This document shows, piece after piece, positions 52,037-63,530 of a stretch of DNA of 64,000 bases. A program made the position numbers and the translations under genes. This DNA is from Azoarcus sp. (GTDB taxonomy: Bacteria > Pseudomonadota > Gammaproteobacteria > Burkholderiales > Rhodocyclaceae). Positions within the stretch are counted from its first letter, which is position 1; every line of letters begins with the position of its first letter. The stretch covers positions 49,545 through 113,544 of the forward strand of contig JAUSOD010000062.1 in assembly GCA_030656215.1 (NCBI GenBank), in the 5' to 3' direction. A model generated the notes under the pieces. The model was not told where the DNA came from. It worked only from the letters and a program-made list of their open reading frames with translations, and ran no database searches.

Positions 52037-52410
52037 GAGCAGCTATCTCCCTTGGAGCACTCGAGTGGTGGCAGAAACGCGTCGACATCCGGAATGGCGC
52101 CGCGCAATTCCGCACAATCCTCCGGATGCCCGGCACAGCAGTTTTCGGTGAGGAAGGCGATCGTCCCCAGCATTAGCGGAATGTTGGCGCGGTAGCGCTG
52201 AAATCGGCCTTCCTGCTCCACCGTCAGCAAGCCGGACTGGACCAGGGTCTTCAGGTGAAAGGACAGGTTGGTCGACGGGATGTCCAGCGAGCTTGCGATC
52301 TCCCCTGCAACCCTGCCCGACCGGCCTGCCTGAACAAGCAGGCGGAACACGTCCAGCCGGATTCCGGAGGAGAGGGATTCGAAAACCTGAAGAACGGCGG
52401 CTTTGTCCAT
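52033..52410 (-). CDS. arsR: Arsenic-responsive repressor ArsR (operon 2)
   Basis: A 125-aa ArsR/SmtB repressor. The recognition region is AGEIASSLDIPSTNLSFHLK. The putative As(III) site is in the C-terminal half: ENCCAGHPEDC, with further Cys in LECSKGDSC. It differs from ArsR1 in sequence though the CC-xn-C pattern is shared. It is the first gene of ars operon 2. Confidence 0.93.
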   Translation of the reverse strand: MDKAAVLQVFESLSSGIRLDVFRLLVQAGRSGRVAGEIASSLDIPSTNLSFHLKTLVQSGLLTVEQEGRFQRYRANIPLMLGTIAFLTENCCAGHPEDCAELRGAIPDVDAFLPPLECSKGDSCS

Positions 52411-52418
52411 TTCAATAC

Positions 52419-52434
52419 TTCAATAATTGTTGAA
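52419..52434 (-). promoter_or_regulatory. Candidate ArsR2 operator
   Basis: A near-perfect inverted repeat, TTCAATAATTGTTGAA, 8 bases before the arsR2 start, within an AT-rich patch (52411-52445) that also contains a second, partly repeated CAATTATT unit. Its position suits an autoregulatory operator. Confidence 0.55.
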
Positions 52435-52621
52435 TAATTGTATAGCCAACGCTTCAAGGAAGTAAACTGCTCCGTGAGCAAGCTGCCTTGCCTCCATTTT
52501 CGCTCGCAGTCCGGCTCAATCGCTTGGCTGTCTTTCTTTCCGTGATGGTGTGAACGTGCCGGTTACGCGCGGCGTCACGGCGCCCAGGGGCAGGGGGGGC
52601 ACGCTCGACGCCGACAATGTT

Positions 52622-52650
52622 TTGCGGCTAGCCCCTTCGCAGCTTATAAT
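52622..52650 (+). promoter_or_regulatory. Predicted sigma70 promoter of tpiA
   Basis: TTGCGG (52622-52627) and the consensus TATAAT (52645-52650) with a 17-base spacer. It lies 28 bases before the tpiA start and also marks where core sequence resumes after the island. Confidence 0.75.
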
Positions 52651-52677
52651 CCGCCGATTTATCGGACGGCTTTCTGG

Positions 52678-53415
52678 ATGTTGAAAAAACTGGTCGCCGG
52701 CAACTGGAAACTGAATGGCAGTCTGGCTGCAAACGAAGCCCTGTTGAGTGCGCTCGCTGCAGTGCCGGGGGTGGATGTGGCAGTGTGCGTGCCGTTTCCC
52801 TATCTGGCTCAGGTCGGTGAAGGGCTGCGCGGCATTGAGTTGGGTGCCCAGAACGTCAGTGAGTATGGCGCCGGGGCCTACACAGGTGAAGTCAGTGCGG
52901 CGATGCTGGTCGAGTTCGCCTGCCGCTACGTGATAGTCGGTCATTCGGAACGGCGCGCCCTGTTTGCAGAGAACGACGCGGCTATTGGACGCAAAGCCGC
53001 AGCGGCGATCAAGGCCGGTCTGGTGCCGATCGTCTGTGTTGGTGAAACGCTTGCCGAGCGTGAGGCCGGGCAGGCAATGGAAGTGGTCGGGCGTCAATTG
53101 GCTGCGGTACTCGACGTTGTTGGTGCCGCGAAGATGGGGCAGATGGTGCTGGCTTACGAGCCGGTATGGGCGATCGGTGCCGGTCGTTCGGCAAATGCAG
53201 CCCAGGTCGGGGAAGTGCATTCGGGTATTCGGGCCTGGTTGCGTGCGCAGGGCGTCGCGGCCGATGATGTGCGTATTCTGTATGGCGGCAGCGTCAAGCC
53301 CGACAATGCAGTCGAGTTGTTTGCCGTTGCCGATGTCGATGGCGGGCTGATTGGCGGTGCCTCGCTCGTGGCTGACGATTTCATGACCATTTGCCGGGCG
53401 GCAGTGGTCAAATAA
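52678..53415 (+). CDS. tpiA: Triose-phosphate isomerase
   Basis: Interconverts dihydroxyacetone phosphate and glyceraldehyde-3-phosphate. The 245-aa TIM barrel starts [14 protein letters not shown] (catalytic Lys), has the His in [10 protein letters not shown], the catalytic Glu in [13 protein letters not shown] and the phosphate loop [12 protein letters not shown]. It precedes secG by 32 bp, the normal order. Confidence 0.97.
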   Translation: MLKKLVAGNWKLNGSLAANEALLSALAAVPGVDVAVCVPFPYLAQVGEGLRGIELGAQNVSEYGAGAYTGEVSAAMLVEFACRYVIVGHSERRALFAENDAAIGRKAAAAIKAGLVPIVCVGETLAEREAGQAMEVVGRQLAAVLDVVGAAKMGQMVLAYEPVWAIGAGRSANAAQVGEVHSGIRAWLRAQGVAADDVRILYGGSVKPDNAVELFAVADVDGGLIGGASLVADDFMTICRAAVVK

Positions 53416-53447
53416 AACTGGTAGATGTTTTTTCAAGGTCTGTAGTG

Positions 53448-53813
53448 ATGAATGATGTTCTTTTTCCTCTGGTATTGACGGTGCACGTGCTGGTTGGTCT
53501 GGGCGTGATCGGTCTGGTGCTTGTGCAGCACGGCAAAGGTGCTGATGCGGGTGCTGCCTTCGGTGGTGGTTCGTCCGGCAGTGTGTTCGGCTCCTCGGGG
53601 TCCGCAAACTTCCTGAGTCGCACCACGGCCGTGCTGGCGACGGTGTTTTTCATTACCAGCCTTACCCTCAGCTATCTCGCCAGCAACAAGCCTGCTGCGC
53701 CGTCCAGCGTGATGGAAGGGGCTGTGCAAACGGCACCTGCAAGTGACGCTGCGCCGACCGCTCCGGCGGCGGTGCCAGTGGATGACTCCAAGGCTCAGGC
53801 GATCCCAAAGTAA
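53448..53813 (+). CDS. secG: Protein translocase subunit SecG
   Basis: Two-span accessory subunit of SecYEG. The 121-aa product has LVLTVHVLVGLGVIGLVLVQ, the conserved HGKGADAGAAFGGGSSGSVFG loop, a second span ATVFFITSLTLSYLA and a Pro/Ala-rich tail. The frame opens upstream, but MNDVLFPLVL at 53448 is the family start. Confidence 0.95.
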   Translation: MNDVLFPLVLTVHVLVGLGVIGLVLVQHGKGADAGAAFGGGSSGSVFGSSGSANFLSRTTAVLATVFFITSLTLSYLASNKPAAPSSVMEGAVQTAPASDAAPTAPAAVPVDDSKAQAIPK

Positions 53814-53827
53814 GTACAAGTATCACT

Positions 53828-53855
53828 TTGCGCAGTGCGCAAGATCTCGTATAAT
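53828..53855 (+). promoter_or_regulatory. Predicted promoter of tRNA-Leu
   Basis: TTGCGC (53828-53833) and TATAAT (53850-53855), 16-base spacer, about 23 bases before the mature tRNA. Confidence 0.65.
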
Positions 53856-53878
53856 TCGCCCGCTGTAGAAAACGAATT

Positions 53879-53963
53879 GCCGACGTGGTGAAATTGGTAG
53901 ACACGCTATCTTGAGGGGGTAGTGGCGAAAGCCGTGTGAGTTCGAGTCTCACCGTCGGCACCA
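53879..53963 (+). tRNA. tRNA-Leu (anticodon GAG)
   Basis: A complete 85-nt class II tRNA with encoded CCA. The acceptor stem GCCGACG pairs with CGTCGGC. The anticodon stem-loop CTATC-TTGAGGG-GGTAG gives GAG, reading CUC and CUU. A variable arm (TGGCGAAAGCC) and the T-arm GTTCGAGTC follow. It sits between secG and nuoA as in other betaproteobacteria. Confidence 0.97.
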
Positions 53964-53975
53964 GAATGCAGAGAG

Positions 53976-53996
53976 CGCCCGCATATGCGGGCGTTT
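53976..53996 (+). terminator. Palindrome after tRNA-Leu
   Basis: An 18-base perfect palindrome, CGCCCGCATATGCGGGCG, followed by TTT. It probably ends the tRNA transcript, though the T-run is short. Confidence 0.6.
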
Positions 53997-54063
53997 CTAT
54001 GAAGAACAGCTAAAACAATAATGGCAGCAACAAGTTGCCGAACTCGATAGGGGTTATTGAGCC

Positions 54064-54438
54064 ATGCTGGAAAACTATTTTCCTGTTCTGCTGTTCATCC
54101 TCGTTGGTCTTGGTTTTGGTATTGTCCCTGTCATCCTCGGGCGCGTAATCGCACCCTATCGTCCCGACAGCGAAAAGCTTTCTCCCTATGAGTGCGGATT
54201 CGAGGCGTTTGAAGACGCCCGCATGAAGTTCGACGTCCGTTACTACCTCATCGCCATTCTATTCATCCTGTTCGATCTCGAGATCGCCTTCCTGTTTCCG
54301 TGGGCGACCGTCTTTCAGGAATTCATCGCAGCTGGCGAGCACGCCTGGTTCGTGTTTGGTTCGGTGATGGTGTTTCTCGCCATCCTGGTTATCGGCTACA
54401 TCGTCGAGTGGAAAAACGGCGCACTCGACTGGGAGTAA
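54064..54438 (+). CDS. nuoA: NADH-quinone oxidoreductase subunit A
   Basis: Three-span membrane subunit of complex I, 124 aa. The conserved loop [20 protein letters not shown] with its essential Cys and acidic residues is present, as is [15 protein letters not shown]. First gene of the nuo operon. Confidence 0.97.
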   Translation: MLENYFPVLLFILVGLGFGIVPVILGRVIAPYRPDSEKLSPYECGFEAFEDARMKFDVRYYLIAILFILFDLEIAFLFPWATVFQEFIAAGEHAWFVFGSVMVFLAILVIGYIVEWKNGALDWE

Positions 54439-54441
54439 GGC

Positions 54442-54918
54442 ATGAGCATAGAGGGCGTCTTTCGCGAAGGGTTTGTAACCACTTCGCTCGATGCGGTCAT
54501 CAACTGGACGCGTACGGGATCGCTATGGCCGATGACTTTCGGTCTGGCCTGCTGCGCAGTCGAGATGATTCACGCGGGTTGTGCGCGCTACGATCTCGAT
54601 CGTTTCGGGGTGGTGTTTCGTCCCAGTCCGCGCCAGTCCGATCTGATGATCGTGGCCGGCACCCTGTGTAACAAGATGGCCCCGGCCCTGCGCAAGGTGT
54701 ATGACCAGATGGCCGAGCCGCGCTGGGTGATCTCGATGGGTTCCTGTGCCAACGGTGGCGGCTACTACCATTATTCCTACTCGGTCGTGCGTGGTTGCGA
54801 CCGCATCGTGCCGGTGGATGTCTATGTGCCGGGCTGTCCGCCGACGGCCGAGGCGCTGCTCTACGGCATCATTCAGCTTCAGAACAAGATCAAGCGTACC
54901 AACACCATTGCGCGCTGA
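54442..54918 (+). CDS. nuoB: NADH-quinone oxidoreductase subunit B
   Basis: Carries iron-sulfur cluster N2, the last electron donor to quinone. The 158-aa product has Cys37-Cys38 in [10 protein letters not shown], Cys102 in [16 protein letters not shown] and Cys132 in [11 protein letters not shown], the four N2 ligands. It is 3 bp from nuoA. Confidence 0.98.
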   Translation: MSIEGVFREGFVTTSLDAVINWTRTGSLWPMTFGLACCAVEMIHAGCARYDLDRFGVVFRPSPRQSDLMIVAGTLCNKMAPALRKVYDQMAEPRWVISMGSCANGGGYYHYSYSVVRGCDRIVPVDVYVPGCPPTAEALLYGIIQLQNKIKRTNTIAR

Positions 54919-54932
54919 CGAGGCTCCAGACC

Positions 54933-55538
54933 ATGAGTTCCAAGCTTGAACGCCTGAGCCAGACGCTACAGGAAGTTTTTGGCGAGAAGTTGCAGTCGCT
55001 GGTGCTGGATTGCGGCGAAGTCACGATCGAGGTGGCTGCAGCAGATTATCTCCAGGTTGCGCTCATGCTGCGCGATCATGCGGATCTGCATTTCGAGCAG
55101 CTGATGGATGTGTCCGGGCTCGACTATTCGGTTTTCGGTAATCGTGAGTGGACCGGGAAACGTTTCGCGTCCGCCGCACACCTGTTGTCGATTCGTCATA
55201 ACTGGCGCCTGCGTCTTCGTGTGTTTGCCGAAGACGATGCTTTTCCGGTGCTCGACTCGCTGTGCGACCTGTGGGCCAGCGCAAACTGGTTCGAGCGCGA
55301 GGCCTTCGATCTGTACGGCATCATGTATGCCGGCCATCCGGATCTGCGTCGCATCCTCACCGACTACGGTTTCGTCGGGCATCCTTTCCGAAAGGACTTC
55401 CCGGTTTCGGGTTACGTTGAGATGCGTTACGACCCCGAGCAGGGTCGAGTGGTCTATCAGCCGGTAACGATCGAGCCGCGCGAAAACACGCCGCGCATCG
55501 TGCGCGAAGAGAGCTACGGGGACGTTGGTCATGGCTGA
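54933..55538 (+). CDS. nuoC: NADH-quinone oxidoreductase subunit C
   Basis: Peripheral 30-kDa subunit, 201 aa. The signature [20 protein letters not shown], then [19 protein letters not shown], is intact. The start at 54933 is the family start; the open frame extends upstream in nuoB. It is separate from nuoD, unlike the fused NuoCD of enterobacteria, and overlaps it by 8 bases. Confidence 0.97.
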   Translation: MSSKLERLSQTLQEVFGEKLQSLVLDCGEVTIEVAAADYLQVALMLRDHADLHFEQLMDVSGLDYSVFGNREWTGKRFASAAHLLSIRHNWRLRLRVFAEDDAFPVLDSLCDLWASANWFEREAFDLYGIMYAGHPDLRRILTDYGFVGHPFRKDFPVSGYVEMRYDPEQGRVVYQPVTIEPRENTPRIVREESYGDVGHG

Positions 55539-56784
55539 GATCCGCAATTACACGATCAACTTCGGACCGCAGCACCCGTCCGCACACGGCGTGCTACGCC
55601 TCGTGCTGGAACTTGACGGCGAAGTCGTCGAGCGTGCCGATCCGCATATCGGGCTGCTCCATCGCGGTACCGAGAAGCTTGCCGAGACCCGCACCTGGGT
55701 GCAGTCCGTGCCTTATATGGATCGGCTCGACTACGTGTCGATGATGTGCAACGAGCACGCCTACTGCATGGCGATCGAGCGCCTGATCGGGGTCGAGGTG
55801 CCGGAGCGGGCGCAGTACATCCGGGTGATGTTCGACGAGGTTACCCGCATCCTGAACCACCTGCTCAACATCGGTACCCATGCGCTGGATATCGGCGCGA
55901 TGACAATGGTGTTGTACACCTTCCGCGAGCGCGAGGACTTGATGGACGCCTATGAGGCGGTGTCGGGTGCGCGCATGCACGCAGCCTACTACCGTCCGGG
56001 CGGCGTTTATCGGGATCTGCCGGACCGCATGCCGCAGTACGAGCTGAACAAGTTCAAGAATGCGAAGGCAATCAAGGAGCTCAATGCCAATCGGCAGGGC
56101 TCTCTGCTCGACTTCCTCGAAGATTTCACTGATCGTTTTCCGCGCTATTGCGATGAATATGAAACCCTGCTGACCGACAACCGGATCTGGAAGCAGCGTA
56201 CGGTCGGTATCGGTGTGGTCTCGCCCGAGCAGGCCTTGAGCTGGGGTTTCTCCGGCCCGATGCTGCGTGGTTCGGGCATTGCCTGGGACTTGCGCAAGAA
56301 GCAGCCTTACGAAGTCTACGACCGCATGGATTTCGACATTCCGGTGGGCAAGAACGGCGACTGCTACGACCGTTACCTGTGCCGCATGGAAGAAATGCGT
56401 CAGTCCAACCGCATCATCCGTCAGTGCATAGACTGGCTGCGCAAGAACCCGGGGCCGGTCATCACCGACAACCACAAGGTTGCGCCGCCGCCGCGCGAGC
56501 AGATGAAGTCGAACATGGAAGAGCTGATCCATCATTTCAAGCTCTTCACCGAAGGGATGCACGTTCCCAAGGGCGAAGTCTATGCCGCGATCGAGCATCC
56601 GAAGGGTGAGTTCGGGGTGTTCGCGGTGTCCGACGGCGCCAACAAACCCTATCGCCTGAAGCTGCGCGCCCCCGGTTTTGCCCACCTCGCGGCCATGGAC
56701 GAACTGAGTCGTGGTCACATGATTGCCGACGTGGTCGCGATCATCGGCACGATGGATGTGGTGTTTGGCGAGATCGACAGATGA
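55531..56784 (+). CDS. nuoD: NADH-quinone oxidoreductase subunit D
   Basis: 49-kDa subunit that forms the quinone site with NuoB. The 417-aa product has [40 protein letters not shown], and the C-terminal [23 protein letters not shown] two codons upstream is less likely than ATG 55531. Confidence 0.97.
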   Translation: MAEIRNYTINFGPQHPSAHGVLRLVLELDGEVVERADPHIGLLHRGTEKLAETRTWVQSVPYMDRLDYVSMMCNEHAYCMAIERLIGVEVPERAQYIRVMFDEVTRILNHLLNIGTHALDIGAMTMVLYTFREREDLMDAYEAVSGARMHAAYYRPGGVYRDLPDRMPQYELNKFKNAKAIKELNANRQGSLLDFLEDFTDRFPRYCDEYETLLTDNRIWKQRTVGIGVVSPEQALSWGFSGPMLRGSGIAWDLRKKQPYEVYDRMDFDIPVGKNGDCYDRYLCRMEEMRQSNRIIRQCIDWLRKNPGPVITDNHKVAPPPREQMKSNMEELIHHFKLFTEGMHVPKGEVYAAIEHPKGEFGVFAVSDGANKPYRLKLRAPGFAHLAAMDELSRGHMIADVVAIIGTMDVVFGEIDR

Positions 56785-56851
56785 GCGCCCTCATGTGGTG
56801 CGCGTGGACCCCAACGAACAGTGGGCAGGCTATCCGGAAGAAGAGCACGAC

Positions 56852-57331
56852 ATGCTGAGCCAGGAATCGCTGCAACAGATCGATCGCGAGATCGCAAAAT
56901 ATCCGTCCGACCAGAAGCAGTCGGCTGTCATGGCTGCACTGCGCATCGCCCAGGTGGAAAAGGGCTGGTTGCCGAAGGACGTCATCGGCTTTGTAGCCGA
57001 CTACCTCGACATGCCTGCCATCGCTGCGTTTGAAGTGGCGAGCTTCTACAACATGTACGACCTGAAGCCGGTCGGTCGCCACAAGATCACGGTATGCACC
57101 AATCTGCCGTGTGCCTTGTCGGGTGGCGTACATGCGGCGGACTACCTCAAGCAAAAGCTGGGCATCGATTTCAACGAAACCACGGCCGACGGCAAATTCA
57201 CCCTTAAAGAGGGTGAATGCATGGGCGCCTGTGGTGATGCGCCGGTGCTGCTGCACAACAACCACAAGATGTGCAGCTGGATGACGACCGAGAAAATCGA
57301 CCAACTGCTGGCCGGGCTGGAAGACAAATGA
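56852..57331 (+). CDS. nuoE: NADH-quinone oxidoreductase subunit E
   Basis: 24-kDa subunit with the [2Fe-2S] cluster N1a. The 159-aa product has Cys82 and Cys87 ([11 protein letters not shown]) and Cys123 and Cys127 ([11 protein letters not shown]). The start [11 protein letters not shown] has a GAAGAAGAG purine run upstream; the open frame before it overlaps the end of nuoD. A 67-bp gap precedes it, the largest before nuoI. Its stop overlaps nuoF. Confidence 0.96.
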   Translation: MLSQESLQQIDREIAKYPSDQKQSAVMAALRIAQVEKGWLPKDVIGFVADYLDMPAIAAFEVASFYNMYDLKPVGRHKITVCTNLPCALSGGVHAADYLKQKLGIDFNETTADGKFTLKEGECMGACGDAPVLLHNNHKMCSWMTTEKIDQLLAGLEDK

Positions 57332-58647
57332 GCGCGCACGATCTGATTCTCGCCGGCGTTGACGGCGACCGCGCCTGGGGGCTCCAGGACTATATCGCCC
57401 GCGGCGGATATGCTGCGCTGCGCAAGATTGTTGCGGAAAAGACCCCGCCCGAGACCATCATCGCCGAGCTCAAGGCCTCGGTGTTGCGTGGTCGGGGCGG
57501 TGCGGGCTTCCCTACCGGTCTCAAGTGGAGCTTCATGCCGCGCTCGTTTCCGGGCGACAAATACCTTGCGTGCAACTCCGACGAGGGCGAGCCAGGTACC
57601 TTCAAGGACCGTGACATTCTGCGCTACAACCCGCACACCGTCATCGAGGGGATGACGATCGCGGCTTACGCGATGGGTTGCGCGCGCGGTTACAACTACA
57701 TCCACGGCGAGATCTTCGAGATCTACGACCGGTTCGAAGAGGCGCTGGCCGAAGCACGTGCCGCCGGCCTGCTCGGACAGAACATCCTTGGTTCGGATTT
57801 CTCCTTCGAGCTGTTTGCCCACCACGGATACGGCGCCTATATCTGTGGCGAGGAAACCGCCTTGCTCGAGTCGATCGAGGGCAAGAAGGGGCAGCCGCGT
57901 TTCAAGCCGCCGTTCCCGGCGAGCTACGGTCTGTACGGCAAGCCGACCACGATCAACAATACCGAAACCTTCGCATCCGTCCCGTTCATCATGAACATGG
58001 GCGGCGAGGGCTTCCTGAACCTGGGCAAGCCGAACAACGGCGGCACCAAGCTGTTCTCGATCTCGGGCCATGTGAATCGTCCGGGAAACTACGAGATCAA
58101 CCTCGGCACCCCGTTCTCCGAGCTGCTCGAGATGGCCGGCGGTATGCGCGGCGGACGCAAGATCAAGGGCGTGATTCCGGGCGGATCTTCGTCACCGGTA
58201 TTGCCGGGCGAGGTGATGATGGACTGCACGATGGACTACGATTCCATCGCCAAGGCGGGCTCGATGCTCGGTTCGGGGGCGGTCATCGTCATGGACGAGA
58301 CCACCTGTATGGTCAAGGCGCTGGAGCGCCTGTCTTACTTCTACTTCGAGGAGTCCTGCGGTCAATGCACGCCATGCCGCGAAGGCACCGGCTGGCTGTA
58401 CCGGGTGGTGCACCGGATCGAGAACGGCCTGGGTCGTCCGGACGATCTCGATCTGCTCAATTCGGTCACCACCAACATCATGGGGCGCACCATCTGTGCG
58501 CTCGGCGACGCTGCGTCGATGCCGGTGCAAAGCTTCATCAAGCACTTCGGCGACGAATTCGCGTATCACATCGAAAACAAGAAATGCCTGGTACCGCCTG
58601 AAGTGCAGTACGCAGGCAGCCAAATCTACGTGAGCCCCTCATGCTAG
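57328..58647 (+). CDS. nuoF: NADH-quinone oxidoreductase subunit F
   Basis: 51-kDa NADH- and FMN-binding subunit with cluster N3. The 439-aa product has the FMN loop [10 protein letters not shown] at 55-64, [14 protein letters not shown], the NADH site [17 protein letters not shown] segment (here [18 protein letters not shown]), and the cluster ligands [14 protein letters not shown] plus the later Cys in TICALGDAA. It starts on the ATGA overlap with nuoE. Confidence 0.97.
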   Translation: MSAHDLILAGVDGDRAWGLQDYIARGGYAALRKIVAEKTPPETIIAELKASVLRGRGGAGFPTGLKWSFMPRSFPGDKYLACNSDEGEPGTFKDRDILRYNPHTVIEGMTIAAYAMGCARGYNYIHGEIFEIYDRFEEALAEARAAGLLGQNILGSDFSFELFAHHGYGAYICGEETALLESIEGKKGQPRFKPPFPASYGLYGKPTTINNTETFASVPFIMNMGGEGFLNLGKPNNGGTKLFSISGHVNRPGNYEINLGTPFSELLEMAGGMRGGRKIKGVIPGGSSSPVLPGEVMMDCTMDYDSIAKAGSMLGSGAVIVMDETTCMVKALERLSYFYFEESCGQCTPCREGTGWLYRVVHRIENGLGRPDDLDLLNSVTTNIMGRTICALGDAASMPVQSFIKHFGDEFAYHIENKKCLVPPEVQYAGSQIYVSPSC

Positions 58648-60974
58648 AGCTCGAACTCGACGGAAAGCAGATCCAGGTACCGGACGGCAGCACCCTGATG
58701 GATGCTGCGGCCGTGGCCGGGGCCTACATACCCCATTTCTGCTATCACAAGAAGCTGTCCATTGCCGCCAACTGCCGCATGTGCCTGGTCCAGGTCGAGA
58801 AGGCGCCCAAGCCCCTGCCCGCCTGTGCCACGCCGGTCACCAACGGCATGAAGGTATGGACCCAGTCCGAACAGGCGGTGAAGGCACAGAAGGGGGTGAT
58901 GGAGTTCCTGCTCATCAACCACCCGCTTGATTGCCCGATCTGCGACCAGGGGGGCGAATGCCAACTGCAGGATCTGGCGGTTGGCTACGGTGGCAGCAAG
59001 TCGCGCTACGAAGAAGAAAAGCGCGTCGTGTTCAACAAGAATCTCGGCGCACTGGTGTCGACCGATATGACCCGGTGCATCAACTGCACCCGCTGCGTGC
59101 GTTTCACCACCGAGATCGCTGGCGAGATGGAGCTCGGTCAGGCTTTCCGCGGAGAGCACGCCGAGATCATGACCTTCGTCGAGAAGACGGTGGATTCCGA
59201 ACTCTCCGGCAATATCATCGACTTGTGCCCGGTCGGCGCGCTGACTTCCAAGCCGTTCCGCTTCGCGGCACGTACCTGGGAGCTGTCACGTCGCATGTCG
59301 GTCAGCCCGCACGATGCGCTTGGTGCCAACCTGATCGTTCAGACCAAGCACGATGTGGTCAAGCGCGTGCTGCCGCACGAGAATGAAGCCCTGAACGAGT
59401 GCTGGCTGTCGGACAAGGATCGCTTTTCATACGAAGCGCTGTCCAGCGAGCAACGTCTGACGCGGCCGATGATCAAGCAGGGCGGTGAGTGGAAGGCCGT
59501 TGATTGGCAGGTGGCGCTCGAATTCGTCGCGTCCGGCCTGAAGGGTATTGCGCGCGACTACGGCGCTGCCGCGCTCGGTGCGCTGGCCTCGCCGCACGCC
59601 ACGCTCGAAGAACTTCATCTATTGCAGAAACTGGTTCGTGGCCTCGGTTCCGACAACGTCGATTTTCGCCTGCGTCAGACCGATTTCAGGGGGGACGCCG
59701 TTCGCACTGGCGCACCGTGGCTGGGAATGCCGGTTGCCGGCGTGCCCGACCTGAATCGTCTGCTGGTGGTCGGCAGCTTCCTGCGCAAGGATGCGCCTTT
59801 GCTTGCACAGCGTGTGCGCCAGGCCGCCAAGCGCGGGCTGCATGTCAGCGCAGTCGGTCCGAATGCCGAAGAATGGTTGATCCCGGTACGTCACCGTGCC
59901 CTGGTTGCGCCTTCCGCGATGGTCTCCACTCTGGGCGAGATCGTGGTCGCGCTGGCGGCAGAGAAGGGCGTCGCAGTAGCCGAAGGGCTTGCAGACAACT
60001 TGCCCGCCACGGTGTCGGACGCCGCCCGTGAGATCGCACTCAGTCTCGCGGCGGGTCGTAAGGTGGCGGTCTGGCTCGGCAATCTGGCAGTGCAGCATGC
60101 CCGTGCAGCAGAGTTGCAGGCACTCGCGCAGGAAATTGCCCGTCTGACCGGTGGCGTCGCCGGTTTCATCGGCGAAGCGGCCAACAGCTTGGGTGGCTAC
60201 GTCGCCAACGCAGTCCCGCGGGCCGGTGGGTTCAATGCCCGCAGCATGCTCGAAACCCCGCGCAAGGCCTATGTCTTGTTGGGGGCTGAGCCGGCACTCG
60301 ACTTCGCCGATGGCGCGCTTGCCGTCAACGCCTTGTCGAGTGCGCAACTGGTTGTCGCCCTGTCAGCCTTCGATGCGCCTTCCTTGCGCGAAGTCGCCGA
60401 CGTCATGCTGCCGATCGCGCCGTTCTCCGAGACTTCCGGCACCTTCGTCAATTGTGAGGGAACACCACAGAGTTTCAACGCGGTGGCGCACCCGCTGGGC
60501 GATACCCGTCCTGGCTGGAAAGTACTGCGGGTGCTGGGCAACATGTTCGAACTCGACGGTTTCTCTCAGGCAGACTCCGAAGCGGTACGCGCAGAGGTCC
60601 TCGATGGCGGAATCACATCGCGTCTTGGCAATGCGATCGGTGAGGTGCCGCCCGTGCCCGCCGCAACCGGTTCGGGTCTGCAGCGTGTAGCCGACGTGCC
60701 GATTTATTTCGCCGATCCGCTGGTGCGTCGCGCACCTTCCTTGCAGAAGACCAAGGACGCGGCAGCCCCGCTTGCCCGGATGGCGGCTGCAACTCTGGCT
60801 ACGCTTGGTGTGAGCTCTGGCGACCGGGTGCGTGTCGCCGGAACCGGTAAGGTCGAACTTGTGGCGCAGGTCGACGACACGGTGGCTGAGGGCTGCATCC
60901 GCATTGCTGCTGCCCACGTGTCGACGGTGGCACTTGGCCCGATGAGCGGTGAACTGATCGTGGAGCGAATCTGA
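58641..60974 (+). CDS. nuoG: NADH-quinone oxidoreductase subunit G
   Basis: 75-kDa subunit with three or more clusters, 777 aa. N1b ligands are Cys34, Cys45, Cys48 and Cys62. N5 ligands are His94, Cys98, Cys101 and Cys107. N4 ligands are Cys146, Cys149, Cys152 and Cys196. The C-terminal molybdopterin-oxidoreductase-like domain carries no N7 CxxC cluster in its usual place that I could see. It overlaps nuoF by 7 bases. Confidence 0.97.
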   Translation: MLELELDGKQIQVPDGSTLMDAAAVAGAYIPHFCYHKKLSIAANCRMCLVQVEKAPKPLPACATPVTNGMKVWTQSEQAVKAQKGVMEFLLINHPLDCPICDQGGECQLQDLAVGYGGSKSRYEEEKRVVFNKNLGALVSTDMTRCINCTRCVRFTTEIAGEMELGQAFRGEHAEIMTFVEKTVDSELSGNIIDLCPVGALTSKPFRFAARTWELSRRMSVSPHDALGANLIVQTKHDVVKRVLPHENEALNECWLSDKDRFSYEALSSEQRLTRPMIKQGGEWKAVDWQVALEFVASGLKGIARDYGAAALGALASPHATLEELHLLQKLVRGLGSDNVDFRLRQTDFRGDAVRTGAPWLGMPVAGVPDLNRLLVVGSFLRKDAPLLAQRVRQAAKRGLHVSAVGPNAEEWLIPVRHRALVAPSAMVSTLGEIVVALAAEKGVAVAEGLADNLPATVSDAAREIALSLAAGRKVAVWLGNLAVQHARAAELQALAQEIARLTGGVAGFIGEAANSLGGYVANAVPRAGGFNARSMLETPRKAYVLLGAEPALDFADGALAVNALSSAQLVVALSAFDAPSLREVADVMLPIAPFSETSGTFVNCEGTPQSFNAVAHPLGDTRPGWKVLRVLGNMFELDGFSQADSEAVRAEVLDGGITSRLGNAIGEVPPVPAATGSGLQRVADVPIYFADPLVRRAPSLQKTKDAAAPLARMAAATLATLGVSSGDRVRVAGTGKVELVAQVDDTVAEGCIRIAAAHVSTVALGPMSGELIVERI

Positions 60975-62023
60975 TGGAAGCGATGCTGCAACCGGTTGCC
61001 GACCTGTTCGGCCCGATCTGGCCGGCCGTATGGACGCTGGTCAAGATCGTCGCAATCATCGCGCCGCTGATGATCTGCGTCGCCTACCTGACCCTTGCCG
61101 AGCGCAAGGTCATCGGTTTCATGCAGGTGCGCATTGGCCCCAACCGGGTCGGTCCGTTCGGCTTGCTGCAGCCGATCGCCGACGGCATGAAGCTGTTGTT
61201 CAAGGAAATCATCGTGCCGAGCGGCGCGAGCAAGGGTCTCTTCATCCTCGGCCCCATTCTTGCGATTGCGCCGTCGCTGGCTGCATGGGCGGTGATCCCG
61301 TTCGATGATGGGTTGGTGCTCGCCAACGTCAATGCCGGCCTGCTGTTCCTGCTCGCGATCACCTCGATGGAAGTCTATGGCGTGATCGTCGCCGGGTGGG
61401 CGTCGAACTCCAAGTATCCCTTCCTCGGCTCGATGCGTGCTGCCGCACAGATGGTGTCGTACGAAGTGTCGATGGGTTTCGCGCTGATCTGCGTGCTGCT
61501 GATATCGGCCAGCCTGAACCTGAGCGATATCGTGACCTCGCAAGGAAGTGGCATGTTCCACGACATGGGCCTGTCGGTCCTGTCCTGGAACTGGATTCCA
61601 CTGTTCCCGATGTTCGTGGTCTATGTGATCTCGGGCATTGCCGAAACCAACCGTGCGCCGTTCGACGTGGTCGAAGGCGAGGCCGAGGTGGTTGCAGGGC
61701 ACATGGTGGAATACTCGGGCATGGCGTTCGCGCTGTTCTTCCTCGCCGAGTATGCCAACATGATCCTGGTCTCGATCCTGACCTCGATCCTGTTCCTCGG
61801 CGGCTGGCTGTCACCGGTGGGATTCCTGCCTGACGGTTTCCACTGGCTGGCGCTGAAGACAGCGTTCATCCTGTTCCTGTTCCTGTGGGCACGTGCCACG
61901 TTCCCCCGTTTCCGCTACGACCACATCATGCGTCTGGGCTGGAAAGTGTTCATTCCGGTCACCCTTGTCTGGGTGGTCGTCGTTGCGGTGTGGATGATGT
62001 CCCCGCTGTCGATCTGGAAGTGA
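60974..62023 (+). CDS. nuoH: NADH-quinone oxidoreductase subunit H
   Basis: Membrane subunit that completes the quinone chamber, 349 aa, eight or nine spans. Family motifs: [41 protein letters not shown]-type loop (here [20 protein letters not shown]) and [10 protein letters not shown]. Start and nuoG stop share one base. Confidence 0.97.
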   Translation: MEAMLQPVADLFGPIWPAVWTLVKIVAIIAPLMICVAYLTLAERKVIGFMQVRIGPNRVGPFGLLQPIADGMKLLFKEIIVPSGASKGLFILGPILAIAPSLAAWAVIPFDDGLVLANVNAGLLFLLAITSMEVYGVIVAGWASNSKYPFLGSMRAAAQMVSYEVSMGFALICVLLISASLNLSDIVTSQGSGMFHDMGLSVLSWNWIPLFPMFVVYVISGIAETNRAPFDVVEGEAEVVAGHMVEYSGMAFALFFLAEYANMILVSILTSILFLGGWLSPVGFLPDGFHWLALKTAFILFLFLWARATFPRFRYDHIMRLGWKVFIPVTLVWVVVVAVWMMSPLSIWK

Positions 62024-62036
62024 GGTACTGAAGACC

Positions 62037-62522
62037 ATGGGTGCCAGAGACTACATCGGAAGCCTGTTCCTCAAGGAACTGCTCAAGGGCATGGCCCTGA
62101 CCGGGCGGCATTTTTTCCAGCGTGCGATCACGGTTCAGTTCCCCGAAGAGAAGACGCCGCAAAGCGGTCGTTTCCGCGGGCTGCACGCGCTGCGCCGCTA
62201 TCCGAACGGCGAGGAACGCTGCATCGCGTGCAAGCTGTGCGAGGCGATCTGTCCAGCGATGGCGATCACGATCGAGTCCGATCAGCGTGAAGACGGCTCG
62301 CGCCGCACCACGCGCTACGACATTGATCTGACCAAGTGCATTTTTTGCGGCTTCTGCGAGGAAGCCTGTCCGGTGGATGCGATCGTTGAGACCCGCGTGC
62401 TGGAGTATCACGGCGAGCAGCGCGGCGATTTGTACTACACCAAGCAGATGCTGCTGGCAGTAGGTGATCGTAACGAGGCCCAGATTGCGGCCGACCGCGA
62501 GCAGGATGCGAAGTACCGATAA
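62037..62522 (+). CDS. nuoI: NADH-quinone oxidoreductase subunit I
   Basis: 23-kDa subunit with clusters N6a and N6b, 161 aa. Ligand sets are Cys62, 65, 68, 72 ([12 protein letters not shown]) and Cys101, 104, 107, 111 ([12 protein letters not shown]). It lies 13 bp after nuoH. Confidence 0.98.
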   Translation: MGARDYIGSLFLKELLKGMALTGRHFFQRAITVQFPEEKTPQSGRFRGLHALRRYPNGEERCIACKLCEAICPAMAITIESDQREDGSRRTTRYDIDLTKCIFCGFCEEACPVDAIVETRVLEYHGEQRGDLYYTKQMLLAVGDRNEAQIAADREQDAKYR

Positions 62523-62554
62523 GGGAGGGTGCCTGCGGGCACCGTGAACAAGAT

Positions 62555-63157
62555 ATGGAATTCAAGACTTTCGTCTTTTACTTTCTGGCGGTGATCCTGG
62601 TGTTCGCCGCGCTGAGAGTGATTACCGCCCGCAACCCGGTGCAGGCCGCGTTGTACCTGGTGCTCGCCTTTTTCAACGCGGCGGGCATCTGGCTGCTGCT
62701 GCATGCCGAGTTTCTCGCGATCACGCTGGTGATGGTGTATGTCGGCGCTGTCATGGTGTTGTTCCTGTTCGTGGTGATGATGCTCGACATCAACATGGAG
62801 CGGGTGCGCCAGGGCTTCTGGAGCTATCTCCCGGTGGGCGCGCTGATTGGCGTGTTGCTGGTGATCGAGATGGCGATGGTGCTGGGGGGGCAGTATTTCA
62901 GCCTCGAGGCGATGCCGATGCCACCCGAGCCACAGGCGGCATACAGCAATACCCGCGAGCTCGGTCGGGTGCTGTATACCGATTACGTCTATCCGTTCGA
63001 ACTGGCGTCGCTCGTGCTGCTGATCGCAATGGTGGCGGCGGTCTCGCTGACGCTCAGAAAGCGCAAGGGTACCAAGTACATCGATCCCGCCCTGCAGGTA
63101 GCCGTGAAACGCGAAGGTCGCGTGGAGCTGGTGAAGATGCAGGCCGAGAAGGAATAA
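62555..63157 (+). CDS. nuoJ: NADH-quinone oxidoreductase subunit J
   Basis: Five-span proton-channel subunit, 200 aa. It has NPVQAALYLVLAFFNAAGIW, the pi-bulge region VMVYVGAVMVLFLFVVMMLD and the span around ELASLVLLIAMVAAV. It lies 32 bp after nuoI. Confidence 0.96.
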   Translation: MEFKTFVFYFLAVILVFAALRVITARNPVQAALYLVLAFFNAAGIWLLLHAEFLAITLVMVYVGAVMVLFLFVVMMLDINMERVRQGFWSYLPVGALIGVLLVIEMAMVLGGQYFSLEAMPMPPEPQAAYSNTRELGRVLYTDYVYPFELASLVLLIAMVAAVSLTLRKRKGTKYIDPALQVAVKREGRVELVKMQAEKE

Positions 63158-63212
63158 ACAGGCGCGAACAAGAACCACGCCGGTTGCGGCCGGCGTGATC
63201 AGGGAGTCATAG

Positions 63213-63518
63213 ATGCTTTCGCTTTCCCATTACCTCATCCTGGGCGCGATCCTGTTCGCGATCAGCGTGGTCGGGATCTTCCTCAACCGGAAGAACCTCA
63301 TCGTCCTGCTCATGGCCATCGAGCTCATGCTGCTCGCGGTCAATATCAACTTCATCGCGTTCTCGCACTACATGGGCGATATCGCTGGTCAGGTTTTCGT
63401 TTTCTTCATCCTCACCGTGGCGGCTGCCGAGTCGGCAATCGGTCTGGCGATTCTGGTTGCGCTGTTCCGCAACCTGCGCACGATCCACGTGGATGATCTG
63501 GGCACCCTCAAGGGTTAA
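63213..63518 (+). CDS. nuoK: NADH-quinone oxidoreductase subunit K
   Basis: Three-span MrpC-like subunit, 101 aa, with the membrane glutamates in [16 protein letters not shown] and [17 protein letters not shown]. It lies 55 bp after nuoJ and 12 bp before nuoL. Confidence 0.97.
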   Translation: MLSLSHYLILGAILFAISVVGIFLNRKNLIVLLMAIELMLLAVNINFIAFSHYMGDIAGQVFVFFILTVAAAESAIGLAILVALFRNLRTIHVDDLGTLKG

Positions 63519-63530
63519 GGAAGCGTCACG